DNA of 64,000 bases from Fodinibacter sp963747405 (GTDB lineage: Bacteria > Actinomycetota > Actinomycetes > Actinomycetales > Dermatophilaceae). The DNA lies in assembly GCA_963747405.1 (NCBI GenBank), contig CAVVFG010000014.1, positions 1-64,000 of the forward strand, read 5' to 3'. Under the pieces are notes generated by a model. That model was not told where the DNA came from. It was given only the letters and a program-made list of their open reading frames with translations, and ran no database searches. Made by a program: the position numbers and the translations under genes. Positions 26,394 to 37,686 of the stretch are shown in pieces; the first letter of the stretch is position 1, and each line of letters begins with the position of its first letter.

Positions 26394-27497
26394 GTGCCCG
26401 AGCCCACCGCTGACCTGCCCCCCACGATCGTCGCCCGAGCCCCGAAGGCGCTGCTGCACGACCACCTCGACGGCGGCCTGCGCCCCGCCACGGTCGTCGA
26501 GCTGGCGCAGGCGTCGGGCTACGCCGACCTGCCGACGACGGATGCCGACGAGCTGGGCCGCTGGTTCCGCGACGCCGCCGACTCGGGCTCGCTGGTGCGC
26601 TACCTCGAGACCTTCTCGCACACGGTCGCCGTGATGCAGACCGCCGAGCAGCTGACCCGGGTGGCGCGCGAGTGCGCCCTCGACCTCGCGGCCGACGGCG
26701 TGGTCTACGCCGAGTCGCGGTTCGCGCCCGAGCTGCACATCGAGGGCGGGCTGTCCCTGCCAGAGGTCGTCGAGGCGGTGCTGGCGGGGTTCCGCGAAGG
26801 TGAGCAGGAAGCGGCCGCCGCGGGCACGCCCATCCGGATGCGCACACTGCTCACCGCCATGCGCCACGCGGCGCGCAGCCGCGAGATCGCCGAGCTGGCC
26901 GTGGCCTACCGCGAGCGTGGGGTCGGTGGGTTCGACATCGCGGGCGCGGAGGCCGGCTTCCCACCCACCCGGCACCTCGACGCGTTCGAGTACCTGCGGC
27001 GCGAGAACGCCCACTTCACCATCCACGCGGGCGAGGCGTTCGGGCTGCCGAGCATCTGGGAGGCGATCCAGTGGTGCGGTGCCGACCGGCTCGGCCACGG
27101 CGTGCGGATCGTCGACGACATCACGACCGGTGACGACGGCATCCCCGTGCTCGGTGGTCTGGCCGCCTACGTGCGCGACTGCCGCATCCCGCTCGAGATG
27201 TGCCCCAGCTCGAACATCCAGACCGGCGCCGCCGACTCCGTTGCGGCGCACCCGATCACGATGCTCAAGCAGCTCCGCTTCCGGGTCACGGTCAACACCG
27301 ACAACCGGCTGATGAGCGGCACGTCGATGAGCCGCGAGATGCAGCTGCTCGTCGACGAGGCCGGCTGGACCCTGGACGACCTGCGCTGGGCCACGATCAA
27401 CGCGATGAAGTCGGCGTTCCTGCCGTTCGACGAGCGGCTCGAGATCATCGAGCACGTCGTGAAGCCCGGCTACGCCGCCCTCGCCGTCGCCCACTGA
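26394..27497 (+). CDS. add: Adenosine deaminase
   Basis: 367 aa zinc hydrolase that converts adenosine or deoxyadenosine to inosine or deoxyinosine. Metal site HDHLDGGLRP near residue 22, substrate Gly/Glu in HAGEAFGLPSIW (catalytic Glu), LGHGVRI (zinc-proximal His) and TVNTDNRLMSGT (Asp ligand pair). The N-terminus is short before LLHDHLDG, as in the Mycobacterium enzyme. It produces inosine for the purine nucleoside phosphorylase at 44.4 kb. It is flanked on both sides by palindromic hairpins of one family and is convergent with the RDD gene. Confidence 0.95.
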   Translation: MPEPTADLPPTIVARAPKALLHDHLDGGLRPATVVELAQASGYADLPTTDADELGRWFRDAADSGSLVRYLETFSHTVAVMQTAEQLTRVARECALDLAADGVVYAESRFAPELHIEGGLSLPEVVEAVLAGFREGEQEAAAAGTPIRMRTLLTAMRHAARSREIAELAVAYRERGVGGFDIAGAEAGFPPTRHLDAFEYLRRENAHFTIHAGEAFGLPSIWEAIQWCGADRLGHGVRIVDDITTGDDGIPVLGGLAAYVRDCRIPLEMCPSSNIQTGAADSVAAHPITMLKQLRFRVTVNTDNRLMSGTSMSREMQLLVDEAGWTLDDLRWATINAMKSAFLPFDERLEIIEHVVKPGYAALAVAH

Positions 27498-27510
27498 CCC
27501 CGCAGGACCG

Positions 27511-27584
27511 CGACTTCGTGCGGTTTACACACGGTTCTTACCGCCCCAGGGCTGCGAGAACCGTGTGTAAACCGCACGAAGTCG
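27511..27584. terminator. 28-bp perfect hairpin between convergent add and RDD genes
   Basis: CGACTTCGTGCGGTTTACAC... (27511-27538) pairs with 27557-27584 over 28 bp without mismatch; the loop is 18 nt. It sits between two converging genes, so a bidirectional terminator role is plausible. Confidence 0.75.
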
Positions 27585-27599
27585 CAAGAGAGGGCCGGC

Positions 27600-28430
27600 T
27601 CAGCGGGGGGTGCTGAACGGGTCGGCGGGGATGACGCGGGCGCGCAGCTGCTCCTCGCGCCACAGCCGCTCGAGGTCGCGGCGCCGCCGCTCGGCGATGA
27701 CGGCGGCCAGCACGACCTCGGGGTGGTACCGCCCTGGGGGCGGCGGGCTGACGTGGGGCAGCGTCGAGTGCAGCAGCTCCAGGCCCAGGGTGTGCCGCGA
27801 CGCGGGGGCCAGGCCCGGCGCCCGGCCCAGGAACTGGCGCACCGCGACGGTCAGCCCCGAGGGCAGCGTCGCCACGTCGGCCGAGCGCGCCCACTCCTCG
27901 AGGGCGAGCGGCATCGCCGGCGGCGGGGTGAGGTTCAGCCGCGCCCGCTGGGTGACGACGACCGTGCCGGCCGCCATGTCGCCGAGCCGCTTGGCGCGCG
28001 GGTGGATCATCGCCGTCACCAGCGCCGGGACGCAGAACAGCAGGTAGATCTCGACGTAGCCGACCAGCGCGCGCACCAGGGCGTGCCGGGCGGTGGCCGG
28101 GCCGCCGTCGTCGCGCACCACGCGCAGGCCGAGGGCGAGCATGCCCACCGACCGCCCCCGGCTGAGCGTCTCGATCGTGGCCGGCATCCCGATCAGGACC
28201 AGGCTGGTGAGCAGGATGCCGGCGATGCCCTGCACCGCCTCGGACGCCGCCGCGGTCACAGCGCCGAACACGAACGCCCCGATGATGAGCACGAGCAGCA
28301 CGAGGAACACGTCGATCGCGCCGCCGGCCATCCGGGCCGCCACGCTCGCGACCGGCACCTCGACCGCGACCCCCTCGCCGGTGACGAGGTCGTCGGTGGC
28401 GTAGCTGCGGTAGCCCCCGGGGTCGCTCAC
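27600..28430 (-). CDS. RDD-domain membrane protein
   Basis: 276 aa. The RDD domain spans residues about 20-160 with three helices: VASVAARMAGGAIDVFLVLLVLIIG (opening Arg and Asp), IAGILLTSLVLIGMPATIE and IYLLFCVPALVTAM. RGRSVGMLALGLRVVRDDGG is the conserved loop. The C-terminal cytosolic part is Arg/Glu-rich. GTG 28430 is preceded 6 nt upstream by TAGCAT. It is divergent from the SpoIIM gene by 54 nt, and the pair commonly accompanies the DUF58/MoxR block found downstream. Confidence 0.85.
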   Translation of the reverse strand: MSDPGGYRSYATDDLVTGEGVAVEVPVASVAARMAGGAIDVFLVLLVLIIGAFVFGAVTAAASEAVQGIAGILLTSLVLIGMPATIETLSRGRSVGMLALGLRVVRDDGGPATARHALVRALVGYVEIYLLFCVPALVTAMIHPRAKRLGDMAAGTVVVTQRARLNLTPPPAMPLALEEWARSADVATLPSGLTVAVRQFLGRAPGLAPASRHTLGLELLHSTLPHVSPPPPGRYHPEVVLAAVIAERRRRDLERLWREEQLRARVIPADPFSTPR

Positions 28431-28484
28431 CCGGGAATGCTAACCCGCACGGGCGCCGGGTCGTCCGGCGGTTAGGCTGCCCGG
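28431..28484. promoter_or_regulatory. Back-to-back leaderless promoters for RDD and SpoIIM genes
   Basis: Minus strand: TAGCAT (28437-28442), 6 nt from GTG 28430. Plus strand: TAGGCT (28473-28478), 6 nt from GTG 28485. Only 54 nt lie between the starts, so the two promoters probably share control. Confidence 0.5.
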
Positions 28485-29483
28485 GTGGACCTCGACGCGT
28501 ACCTGATGGCCCACCGGGCCCAGTGGCAGCGCCTCGAGGAGCTGACCTCCCGGCGGCGCCTCACCGGGGCCGAGGCCGACGAGCTGCTCGACCTCTACCA
28601 GCGGGTCTCGACCCACCTGTCCGTGGTGCGCTCGGCCAGCCCCGACCCCTCGGTGGTCACCTACCTCTCCTCGCTGCTGGCCCGCGCCCGCGGCGCCTCG
28701 GCCGGCGCCCGCACCACCACGTGGACCGACCTGCTGCACTTCTTCTCCCGCACCTTCCCGGCCGCGCTCTACCGCACCCGCTGGTGGTGGGTGAGCACCG
28801 CCCTGGCCAGCGTGGCGCTGGCTGCCCTCGTGGCCTGGTGGGCGGTCGGCCACCCCGAGGTGTGGGAGAGCCGGATGACGCCGGCCGAGATCCAGGCGTA
28901 CGTCGGCACCGACTTCGAGAACTACTACTCCGAGTTCCCGCACGGCGAGTTCAGCACGCTGGTGTGGGTCAACAACGCCCAGGTGGCCGCGCTCTGCATC
29001 GCCCTGGGAGTTCTCGGCCTGCCGGTGCTGCTGCTGATCGGCACCAACGTGGTCTCGGTGGGCGTCGCGGCGGCGCTGATGCTCAGCCACGACCGCGGCG
29101 CGCTGTTCTTCGGCCTGATCCTGCCGCACGGGCTGCTCGAGCTGACCGCGGTCTTCGTGGCCGGCGGCGTCGGGCTCCGCCTGTTCTGGTCGTGGGTCGA
29201 ACCCGGCGCGATGAGCCGGGTGGAGTCCTTCGCCACGGCAGGTCGCACCGCCATCGCAGTGGCGCTCGGGCTGGTCGCGGTGCTGTTCGTCAGTGGCTCG
29301 ATCGAGGGTTTCGTCACCCCGTCGGGGCTGCCGACCTGGGCCCGGATCGGCATCGGCATCACCGTCGAGTCGCTGTTCCTCGCCTACGTCTTCGTGGTCG
29401 GGCGCGCCGCGGTGCGTGATGGCGCCACGGGGGACGTCATGGCCCGCGATGCCGGAGACGTCGCCCCCGCGACCGCCGCCTGA
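28485..29483 (+). CDS. SpoIIM-family (stage II sporulation protein M-like) membrane protein
   Basis: 332 aa. A cytosolic N-terminus (LDAYLMAHRAQWQRLEELT) is followed by helices at WWWVSTALASVALAALVAWW, VAALCIALGVLGLPVLLLIG, GLILPHGLLELTAVFVAGGVG and further helices at AIAVALGLVAVLFV and ESLFLAYVFVVG. The LPHGLLEL block is typical of the DUF95/SpoIIM family. In non-sporulating Actinobacteria this gene travels with RDD, MoxR and DUF58 genes, suggesting a role in cell-envelope work; the true function is unknown. Confidence 0.85.
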   Translation: MDLDAYLMAHRAQWQRLEELTSRRRLTGAEADELLDLYQRVSTHLSVVRSASPDPSVVTYLSSLLARARGASAGARTTTWTDLLHFFSRTFPAALYRTRWWWVSTALASVALAALVAWWAVGHPEVWESRMTPAEIQAYVGTDFENYYSEFPHGEFSTLVWVNNAQVAALCIALGVLGLPVLLLIGTNVVSVGVAAALMLSHDRGALFFGLILPHGLLELTAVFVAGGVGLRLFWSWVEPGAMSRVESFATAGRTAIAVALGLVAVLFVSGSIEGFVTPSGLPTWARIGIGITVESLFLAYVFVVGRAAVRDGATGDVMARDAGDVAPATAA

Positions 29484-29687
29484 CAGCTGCTGTACCGAGC
29501 CTGACCTGCACCGGCCGATGCCGGTGCGGCCGCGGGCGACGGGACCGGGCGCCGGCGCGCCGGCGGGTCGGGAGGGCGTTGGTCACACTTCCCCGGTGGA
29601 TCGCCACCTGGCTGCGGGGCCGCGCGCCCGAGGGTACTTTTCGTGTGTGCTGACTGGACTGCGGGCCGCACGGCGACCGGGCACCTG

Positions 29688-32045
29688 ATGGCTGACCTGA
29701 CATCGGGGTGGCTCGACCGGACCCGATGGCTGGTCGGCATCCTGGCCGGACTGCTGGTGCTCTCGGCGGTGGCCCTCTACAGCGACCACCGCGTCGGCGC
29801 GGCCTTCTCCAACGTGGGGGAGACCGCGATCTCGTTGTTGGCTGCCGTCGGCTGTGCGCTCGCGGCCGTCCGCTCGTCGGGGCGACTTCGCATCGCCTGG
29901 GCCGCGTTGGGCGGGGCCGCCCTCGCCTGGGCGGTGGGCCAGGCGATCTGGACCTTCTACGAGCTCGTGCTGCTCACCCACCTGCCAGCGGTCGGGTGGT
30001 CGGACGTGGGCTTCCTCGGCTTCCCGGTTGGGGCCGTGCTGGCCCTGGCGATCTTCCCGTCGAACGTCTCCGGCACCGGCCGCTGGCGCATCACGCTGGA
30101 CGGGCTGATGATCGCGTGCGCGGTCGGCTTGATGTCGTGGGCCACTGTCCTGGGCACCGTGGCTCGGGCCGACGCCGACTCGCCGCTCGCCCTGGCCGTG
30201 TCGGTGGCTTACCCGGCATCCGACATCGCCCTGCTCGTCGTGTGCGTGCTGGTGATGTCCGGGTCCCGCGCCCACCGGGCGCCACTGGCCGCGATCGCGG
30301 CCGGTCTCGTCATGATGGCGCTGGCGGACAGCGGCTTCGCGTACCTGACCACGACCGGCGCCTACACCACCGACAACCCGGTCGACCTCGGCTGGTTCTT
30401 CGCGTTCGGCGTGCTCGCGGTCGCGGCCCTCATGCCCGGTGCCACGGTGGATGCGCCGCCCCACGACCTTCCCCTGGTGACCGGGGCTGTCATGCCCTAC
30501 GTCATCCTGGTCGCCGCCGTCGGGTTCATGACCTGGAGGCTGGCCACGCCGAACAAGGTCTCGACCGTGGAGGTGGTGCTGTTCGTCCTCCTCGTGGTGC
30601 TCGTGTTCGTCCGGCAGTTCCTGACCATGTGGGACAACCAGAAGCTCGCGCAGGCCCTCACCGAGCGCGAGGCCCAGCTGCGCCACCAGGCGTTCCACGA
30701 CCCGTTGACCGGGCTCGCCAACCGGGCGCTGTTCATCGACCGAGCCACTCATGCCCTCCACCTGCACCGGCGCGACAAGCGCCCGCTGGCCGTCTGCTTC
30801 ATCGACCTCGACGGCTTCAAGACGGTCAACGACCAGCTCGGGCACAGCGCGGGGGACGCCCTGCTGAAGGAGGTGGCCGGCCGGCTGCGAAGCCGCCTGA
30901 CCGAGGCAGAGACCCTCGCGCGCTTCGGCGGAGACGAGTTCGCGCTGCTGATGGAGAACCGCCCGCACCCCATCGAGGTTGCGCGCCTGCTGCTCGAGGC
31001 CCTGCGCAAGCCCTTCGTCGTGGCGGGGCTCGAGATGTCGGTGTCGGCCAGCATCGGCCTGTCGCAGGTCGATGCCCTGGATCCCACGCCCACCGTCGAC
31101 GAGCTGCTCCAGCACGCTGATCGGGCGATGTACGTCGTCAAGCAGCGCGGCGGGGCCGACGTGCTGGTGCACACCGCCGGGCTGAGCGCTGCCGAGGTGG
31201 ACGAGGCGGCCCTGGGTATCGCACTGGCACTGGCGCTGGCACGGCACGAGGTGACGGTGCTCTACCAGCCGATCGTCGAGCTGTCGGCCGGCCGCCTGCA
31301 CAGCGTGGAGGCCCTGGCGCGGTGGGCCCCCGGAGGAAGCCCGGTGGCACCGGAGATCATCGTGCGGATCGCGGAGTCGTGCGACCTGATCGACTCGCTG
31401 TTCCAGTTCGTGCTGCGTCATGCCTGCACCCAGCTGGCCCGTTGGACACGGCTGCCCGGCGGCGCCGACCTGCGCATCGCGGTCAACATCGCTCCGGTAC
31501 AGCTCGGCTCGCACGACCTGCCGCTCGTCGTCGCCGCGGAGCTCGCCCGGCACGGGCTGACCGGCAGCCAGCTGTGCCTGGAGATCACCGAGACCCAGCG
31601 GCTTCCGGACACCGCCACCGGCCGCGCCGTCTGCAACGAGCTGCGCGCGCTCGGGGTGCGGCTCGCCCTGGACGACTTCGGTACCGGGCAGAGCACCCTG
31701 GCCCGGCTGCGGGACCTCCCGGTCGACGAGGTCAAGATCGACCGGTCGTTCGTCGACGACCTCGACCGGGACGAGTCACAACGGCGGTTCGTCTGGGGTG
31801 TCATCGCGTTCGCCGACCGGATCGGCTTCGCGGTGGTCGCCGAGGGTGTCGAGCGGGAGGCGGAGCTGCGGGCGCTCATCCGGCTCGGCTGCCCACTCGC
31901 CCAGGGCTTCCTGTTCTCCCGGCCGGTGCCGGCCGGTGCCATCGACGAGCTCATGGCAACACGCGGGGACTGGCTCCGCGCTGCACCGTCGCCCCCGGTC
32001 CAGTTCGCGGTTGGGGGCGTCCGGCAGCGCAGCCGGGAGCCGTGA
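29688..32045 (+). CDS. Membrane GGDEF-EAL protein (cyclic-di-GMP synthase/phosphodiesterase)
   Basis: 785 aa. About eight N-terminal hydrophobic segments (residues 10-300) form a MASE-like sensor of unknown ligand. The GGDEF domain starts at HDPLTGLANRALF, with intact catalytic RFGGDEFALL; no RxxD inhibition site is seen five residues before it. The EAL domain begins at YQPIVELSAGRLHSVEALARW, with ligands VNIAPVQL (Asn), LEITETQ (Glu), ALDDFGTGQSTL (Asp-Asp), EVKIDRSF (Lys) and VAEGVE (Glu) all present. Both activities are therefore possible. ATG 29688 is chosen over 29643 because it precedes the conserved membrane part. It stands as a single gene. Confidence 0.9.
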   Translation: MADLTSGWLDRTRWLVGILAGLLVLSAVALYSDHRVGAAFSNVGETAISLLAAVGCALAAVRSSGRLRIAWAALGGAALAWAVGQAIWTFYELVLLTHLPAVGWSDVGFLGFPVGAVLALAIFPSNVSGTGRWRITLDGLMIACAVGLMSWATVLGTVARADADSPLALAVSVAYPASDIALLVVCVLVMSGSRAHRAPLAAIAAGLVMMALADSGFAYLTTTGAYTTDNPVDLGWFFAFGVLAVAALMPGATVDAPPHDLPLVTGAVMPYVILVAAVGFMTWRLATPNKVSTVEVVLFVLLVVLVFVRQFLTMWDNQKLAQALTEREAQLRHQAFHDPLTGLANRALFIDRATHALHLHRRDKRPLAVCFIDLDGFKTVNDQLGHSAGDALLKEVAGRLRSRLTEAETLARFGGDEFALLMENRPHPIEVARLLLEALRKPFVVAGLEMSVSASIGLSQVDALDPTPTVDELLQHADRAMYVVKQRGGADVLVHTAGLSAAEVDEAALGIALALALARHEVTVLYQPIVELSAGRLHSVEALARWAPGGSPVAPEIIVRIAESCDLIDSLFQFVLRHACTQLARWTRLPGGADLRIAVNIAPVQLGSHDLPLVVAAELARHGLTGSQLCLEITETQRLPDTATGRAVCNELRALGVRLALDDFGTGQSTLARLRDLPVDEVKIDRSFVDDLDRDESQRRFVWGVIAFADRIGFAVVAEGVEREAELRALIRLGCPLAQGFLFSRPVPAGAIDELMATRGDWLRAAPSPPVQFAVGGVRQRSREP

Positions 32046-32130
32046 AACCCGGTGCGCAGCACCGAGCGCTGGTGCGCCCGGCCGTCCGGATCGACCCGGC
32101 TGGTCGGGTCGGGTACGCCGGGAGGAGGGG

Positions 32131-33422
32131 CTAGAGCAGCCCCTGCCGCTTGAGCATGAGGTAGTGGTCGGACAGGCGCACCGGCAGCTCGTCGGGTGCG
32201 GCGTCGATGACGTCGACGCCGAGCTGCTCCAGCGCGGATGCCGTGCGCCGGCGCAGTGCGACCGTGCGCTCCGCCGCGGCCGCGTCGTAGACCTCACCGG
32301 TGGTCGTGCGGGTGGCGTGCATCGCGGTGAGCGCCGGGTCGCTCACCGAGGCGACGACGACCCGGTGGTGGGCGGCCAGGGCGGGTAGCACAGGAAGCAG
32401 CCCCTCCTCGATCGCGGACGACTCCAGCGAGGTGAGCAGCACGACCAGGGCCCGGTGCGTGCCGAGCCGCACGACCTCGGTGGCCAGGGCCGACCAGTCG
32501 GCCTCGACCAGCCGCGACTCGACCGGCGCGAGGGTGGAGATGGTGTCGTGCAGCAGCCGGGCCCGGTCGGTTCCGGAGATGCGGGCGTGCACCACCCGGT
32601 CGCCGGCGATCACCTGGACCCGGTCGCGGGCGTGGCCGGCGAGCGCGGTGAGGAGCAACGCGGCGTCCATCGCGGCATCCAGCCGTGGCGCGTCGCCGAT
32701 CCGGCCGGCGCTGGTGCGCGAGGTGTCGAGCACGATGACCACCCGGCGGTGCTGCTCGGGCTGCCAGGTGCGCACGACCAGGTGCTGGCGCCGGGCGGTG
32801 GCCCGCCAGTCGATGGAGCGCACGTCGTCGCCCTCGACGTACTCGCGCAGGCTGTCGAACTCGGTGCCCTGCCCGCGGATGCGCACCGCGGCCCGCCCGT
32901 CGAGCTGTCGCAGCACGGCGAGCCGGCTGGGCAGGTGCTTGCGCGACGGGAAGGGGTGCAGCGCCCGGATCGAACCCGGGACGGGGACGGACCGCTGTCG
33001 CGCGGCCAGCCCCAGCGGGCCGAGCAGCCGAACGGTGACCCGGTCGGCCACCCGGTCACCGCGCCGGGTGGGCACCAGGTGGGTGGTCAGGCGCACCCGC
33101 TCGTGCGGCGGCACGGCGAGCTCGTGCACGGCATCCACCGCGCCCGCCGAGGGCGGCCACGCGTCGCGCAGCACCCCCCGGACCCCACGGCCCGAGGTGT
33201 TGGTGACCCACAGGCTGCTCGTCGTGGTCTCGCCGAGCCGCACCTGGGTGGGGTCGCCGCGCACGATGCCCAGCGCCTGCGGGCGGCTGGCCAGCAGCAC
33301 GTCGAGGGCCACCAGCGCGACCACGAGCAGCAGCCACCAGGCCACCGTCGACCCGTGCGGCCAGAGGGCGACCGGTGCCAGCCCGAGCAGGGCCAGCACG
33401 ACGGTGCGCCAGGTGATCGCCA

Positions 33423-33423
<1 letters not shown>
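32131..33423 (-). CDS. DUF58 domain protein (vWA-like, MoxR-associated)
   Basis: 430 aa. Two N-terminal helices (VVLALLGLAPVALWP and TVAWWLLLVVALVALDVLLA) anchor a periplasmic-like beta domain, followed by the DUF58 core DDVRSIDWRATARRQHLVVR and the vWA-like RRVVIVLDTSRTSAGRIG. Its start overlaps the stop of the MoxR gene by one base. It is the last gene of a five-gene minus-strand unit. By family, DUF58 proteins are partners of MoxR ATPases. Confidence 0.87.
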
Positions 33424-34540
<1,117 letters not shown>

Positions 34541-34544
<4 letters not shown>

Positions 34545-35800
34545 GGGTGTCGGACTCTCTCCTCGAGGTCGGTGAGCTGCTGGGCCAGGTGGATCAGGGC
34601 GGGGTCGTCGGGCGGGGCGGGCCCGAACAGGATGTCAGCCACCTGCGGGGGCGGGAGACCCGTGGCCCGCGCGGCCGCGTGCACGACGGCATCCGGCCCG
34701 GCGCCACGGCCGACGGCGAGGCGCTGCACGAGCCGGTCGGCGGCACCGGCGCGCAGCACGGCCGCCGCGCGGGACCGGTCACCGGCCCGGCGGTAGAGGC
34801 GGCCCCGGCTCTCGGTGGTCTCGATGGCGCGCACCACGACGGGCAGCGGCTCGCGCACCAGACGGCCGAGCCGCCGACCCCGGGCCAGCGCGAGGAGCAC
34901 CACGGTGGCGAGCAGGAGGGCCAGGGCGGGAGCGGTCCACGGTGGCCAGACCGAGGCGTCGCCGGTGGCGTCGGCCTCGCCCGGGCCGGGGGCCACCGCG
35001 TCGCCGGTGCTGGGCTGGAACCAGACCAGCCGGGGCTTCGCGCCGAGGGCCCGCACGGCCGTGCCGGCATGGCTGTCGTCGGTGATGACCGCGTTGGCCC
35101 AGGCCGCTCCGAGGCCGGTGACCACCGTGTCGGGGTGCGCCGCCGTGTTGTCGAGCTCGATCAGGGCCGAGCCGTAGGCGGCATCGGGGTCGGGCCGGTC
35201 GGGAGGACCGTCCGGCGACGGCACCACGAAGCACTGCCGGGACCCCTCGGACGCGCCGGTGAGCAGGTAGCGGGCATCCCACACCGACACCACGTCGGAC
35301 GGCCGAGCCACCTGCGAGCCGTCGCACCCGGCCACCAGGTCGATGCCGCCACCGCCGAAGGCCTGCACCGGCAGCCCCAGCCGGCTCAGCTGCTCGCTGT
35401 CGACCCCCGCCAGCACGAGCCGCCCGGCCGGCCGTGCCGCGTCGGCGAGCCGGGCGGTCGCCCCCGGGCCGAGGTCGGTCGGGTTGCCGACGAACACCGT
35501 GGTGCCGGCATCCGGCTCGGAGTCCTCGAGCGCGCTGATCGAACGGACCACCTCGACGTCGACGCCCTGCTGGCGCAGCACCTCGGCCAGCGCTCGGGCT
35601 CCCTCCGGCCCGGTGCCCTCCGGGTCGAGGGCCGTCGTGGGGCGCTGGGCGGACAGGGCGAGCAGGGCGAGCAGGAGGAGGCCGACGACGACCACCGCGA
35701 CGAAGCCGGCCGTGCGCCGCACCCGGCGCCGGTCCCAGCCGGAAGCTGCGCGGGGCCCACGATCGGTCGTCGCCGGGGCTCGGGCGGTGCTGGCGCTCAT
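34541..35800 (-). CDS. DUF4350 domain membrane protein
   Basis: 419 aa. One helix near residue 35 (GFVAVVVVGLLLLALLAL), an extracellular domain with the DUF4350 block ALAEVLRQQGVDVEVVRS and TVFVGNPTDLG, and a second helix (APALALLLATVVLLALARG) near residue 275, then a cytosolic tail. Start and stop each overlap the neighbours by 4 nt, so the operon is translationally coupled. No enzymatic motif is visible; the family is always found next to MoxR/DUF58 genes. Confidence 0.82.
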
Positions 35801-36429
35801 CGGGCACCTGCGGTGCCGGCCGGGTGGGGCAGCACCGGGCGGGTTCTCGCGAGGGCGGTGTCGAGGGCGATGACGTCGCGGGCCGCCTCGGGCCGGGCGG
35901 CGCGGCGGCCGTAGCGCACGGCATCGAACGCGTCGGCCGCGGTCGCCAGCGCCGTGGCGGATGCCGGGAACACCGGCCCCAGCTCGACCGCCACCTCGTG
36001 CGGGGTGCGCCCCGGCAGGTCGTCGAGCAGGGTGCGCTCGATCGCCGACCTGGCGATCGCGCGGTAGGCCTCGAGCAGGGCGGTGTCGGCGTCACCACCC
36101 TCGAGCGCCCGGGAGGCCGCGGCCCGGTGCTCGGCCGCGGTGCGCAGCGGCCCGTCGAGCACCCCCGACCGTCGCGGTCCCGTCATCCGGCGTTCGGCGT
36201 GCAGCGAGCGCAGCAGCACCAGGGCGACCACGGCGAGGATGACGGCGACCGCCATCCCGACGGTCCAGGCAGGCAGCCCACCGCCGGTTCCCGAGAGCAG
36301 GGTGTTCAGCCACTCCCAGAGGCGCTGGAGCACGCCCTTCTGCTCGCGGTAGATGCCCTTGCGCAGCTCGTCCTCGAGCCACTGCCGGGCCTGCGGTGAC
36401 GAGGGGTCCAGGGGTGGGTCGAGTCGCAC
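35797..36429 (-). CDS. DUF4129 domain membrane protein
   Basis: 210 aa. KGIYREQKGVLQRLWEWLN precedes a single helix (TVGMAVAVILAVVALVLLRSL). The cytosolic DUF4129 segment has LLEAYRAIARSAIERTLLDD, PGRTPHEVA and FDAVRYGRRAARPEAARDV, the family signature with the conserved RYG. It starts at GTG 36429, four bases after the upstream stop. Confidence 0.82.
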   Translation of the reverse strand: MRLDPPLDPSSPQARQWLEDELRKGIYREQKGVLQRLWEWLNTLLSGTGGGLPAWTVGMAVAVILAVVALVLLRSLHAERRMTGPRRSGVLDGPLRTAAEHRAAASRALEGGDADTALLEAYRAIARSAIERTLLDDLPGRTPHEVAVELGPVFPASATALATAADAFDAVRYGRRAARPEAARDVIALDTALARTRPVLPHPAGTAGAR

Positions 36430-36433
36430 CGGG

Positions 36434-37654
36434 TCAGCGGCCTCCGGCGGCGCTCGGCCACGGGGCCGGTCCGCCCTGCTGCGCCGCGTGGATGAGCTGG
36501 ACGTCGAGGCCCTCGCGCCGGATCCGCTGGTCGATGGCCATCAGCGCGTCGACCCCGGCGGAGAACGGCGTGGTGATCGCACCGCTGATCAGGGTCGCGA
36601 CCCCACCGAGGATCGCCTGCCACACGAAGATGGCGCCCTCGTCGCCCATTGCGAAGACCAGGGCGAACCCGGCGAGCGTCAGGGGGATGGTGATCAGCGC
36701 CGCGGCCAGGCCGACGATCAGGCTCGTGAGCAACCGGATGCCGAGGATGCGCCAGAACGGCATCCCGGAGGTGAGCCGCCACGAGCGGGCGAAGGCCGAG
36801 AACACCCCGCGCTCCTCGAGCACGATGACGGCCGTGACGAAGGCGAGGCGGGTCCACAGGAACAGGTACAGCGGGATCGAAGCGAGGGCCGCCAGTACCA
36901 GCAGTGCGATGGGCGCCGCCTGGGCCTCGCCCGCCGCCGCGAGCCACGCGATCGGCGGCCCGAAGAGGGCGACGATGATGAGGAGGGCGCCGAGGATGGT
37001 GAGCAGGACGGCTCCGGCGATGGCCGGCAGCCGGCGCTTGGTGCCGTCCCAGGTCTCGCCGATCCCCATCCTTCGACCGAGCACTGCCTGGCCGATCACG
37101 TAGGCGAGGAAGCCGGTGAGCGCAATCGTGGAGATGAACGAGCCGAGCGTGGGGAGGTTGGAGCCGATCGCGCCGTACACCCCGGACACGTCGCCGTCGA
37201 GCGTCAGGTCCTCCTGGCTGGCGATCCAGGCGCCCAGGGCGGTGGTCGGCACCAGGCAGATCAGCGAGGTGAGCACCGCGAGGCCCATGGTCGCGGCGAC
37301 GTTGCCGCGGATCGCCTTGGTGACCGCGCCGTAGAGGTCACCCAGGGTGAGGGGGCGCAGCGGGATGATGCCCGGGCGGAACTCCAACCCGGCGACGCGC
37401 GGCCCGCCCGGGGGAGGGGTGCCGAAGTCGCGTGGAGGGAGCGTGTAGCCCGGCGGCGGTGCGGCGTACCCGGGGGGTGGCGGTGAGTAGCCCGGTGGCG
37501 GTGCGGCGTACCCGGGGGGTGGCGGGGAGTAGCCCGGTGGCGGCCCGGCGTACCCGGGGGGCGGGGCGGCATCCGGGGCCGGCGGGGTGGGCGGCGGCGG
37601 GACCTGCTCCGGGGGCGGCGCCGAGCCGGGGGCGACCCACGGCCCCTCACTCAT
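36434..37654 (-). CDS. Polytopic membrane protein with a proline-glycine-tyrosine-rich N-terminus
   Basis: 406 aa. Residues 1-75 are repeats of PPPGYAAPPPGYSPPPPGY, encoded by a tandem DNA repeat (about 37440-37570). Six or more helices follow, e.g. AATMGLAVLTSLICLVPTTALGAWIA, LGSFISTIALTGFLAYVIG and LIVGLAAALITIPLTLAGFALVFA. It resembles the glycerophosphodiester phosphodiesterase membrane-domain family often heading DUF4129/DUF4350/MoxR operons. It is the first gene of the unit; TAGGGT (37684-37689, minus strand) lies about 30 nt upstream. Confidence 0.75.
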   Translation of the reverse strand: MSEGPWVAPGSAPPPEQVPPPPTPPAPDAAPPPGYAGPPPGYSPPPPGYAAPPPGYSPPPPGYAAPPPGYTLPPRDFGTPPPGGPRVAGLEFRPGIIPLRPLTLGDLYGAVTKAIRGNVAATMGLAVLTSLICLVPTTALGAWIASQEDLTLDGDVSGVYGAIGSNLPTLGSFISTIALTGFLAYVIGQAVLGRRMGIGETWDGTKRRLPAIAGAVLLTILGALLIIVALFGPPIAWLAAAGEAQAAPIALLVLAALASIPLYLFLWTRLAFVTAVIVLEERGVFSAFARSWRLTSGMPFWRILGIRLLTSLIVGLAAALITIPLTLAGFALVFAMGDEGAIFVWQAILGGVATLISGAITTPFSAGVDALMAIDQRIRREGLDVQLIHAAQQGGPAPWPSAAGGR

Positions 37655-37686
37655 CGCGCCACCGCTCGATCACCCACGGCACGACC

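Noticed and set aside
29583..31553. 656-codon minus-strand frame opposite the GGDEF-EAL gene
   Set aside because: GC-rich shadow of a clearly real gene; composition rich in Gly, Arg, His and Gln with no domain.
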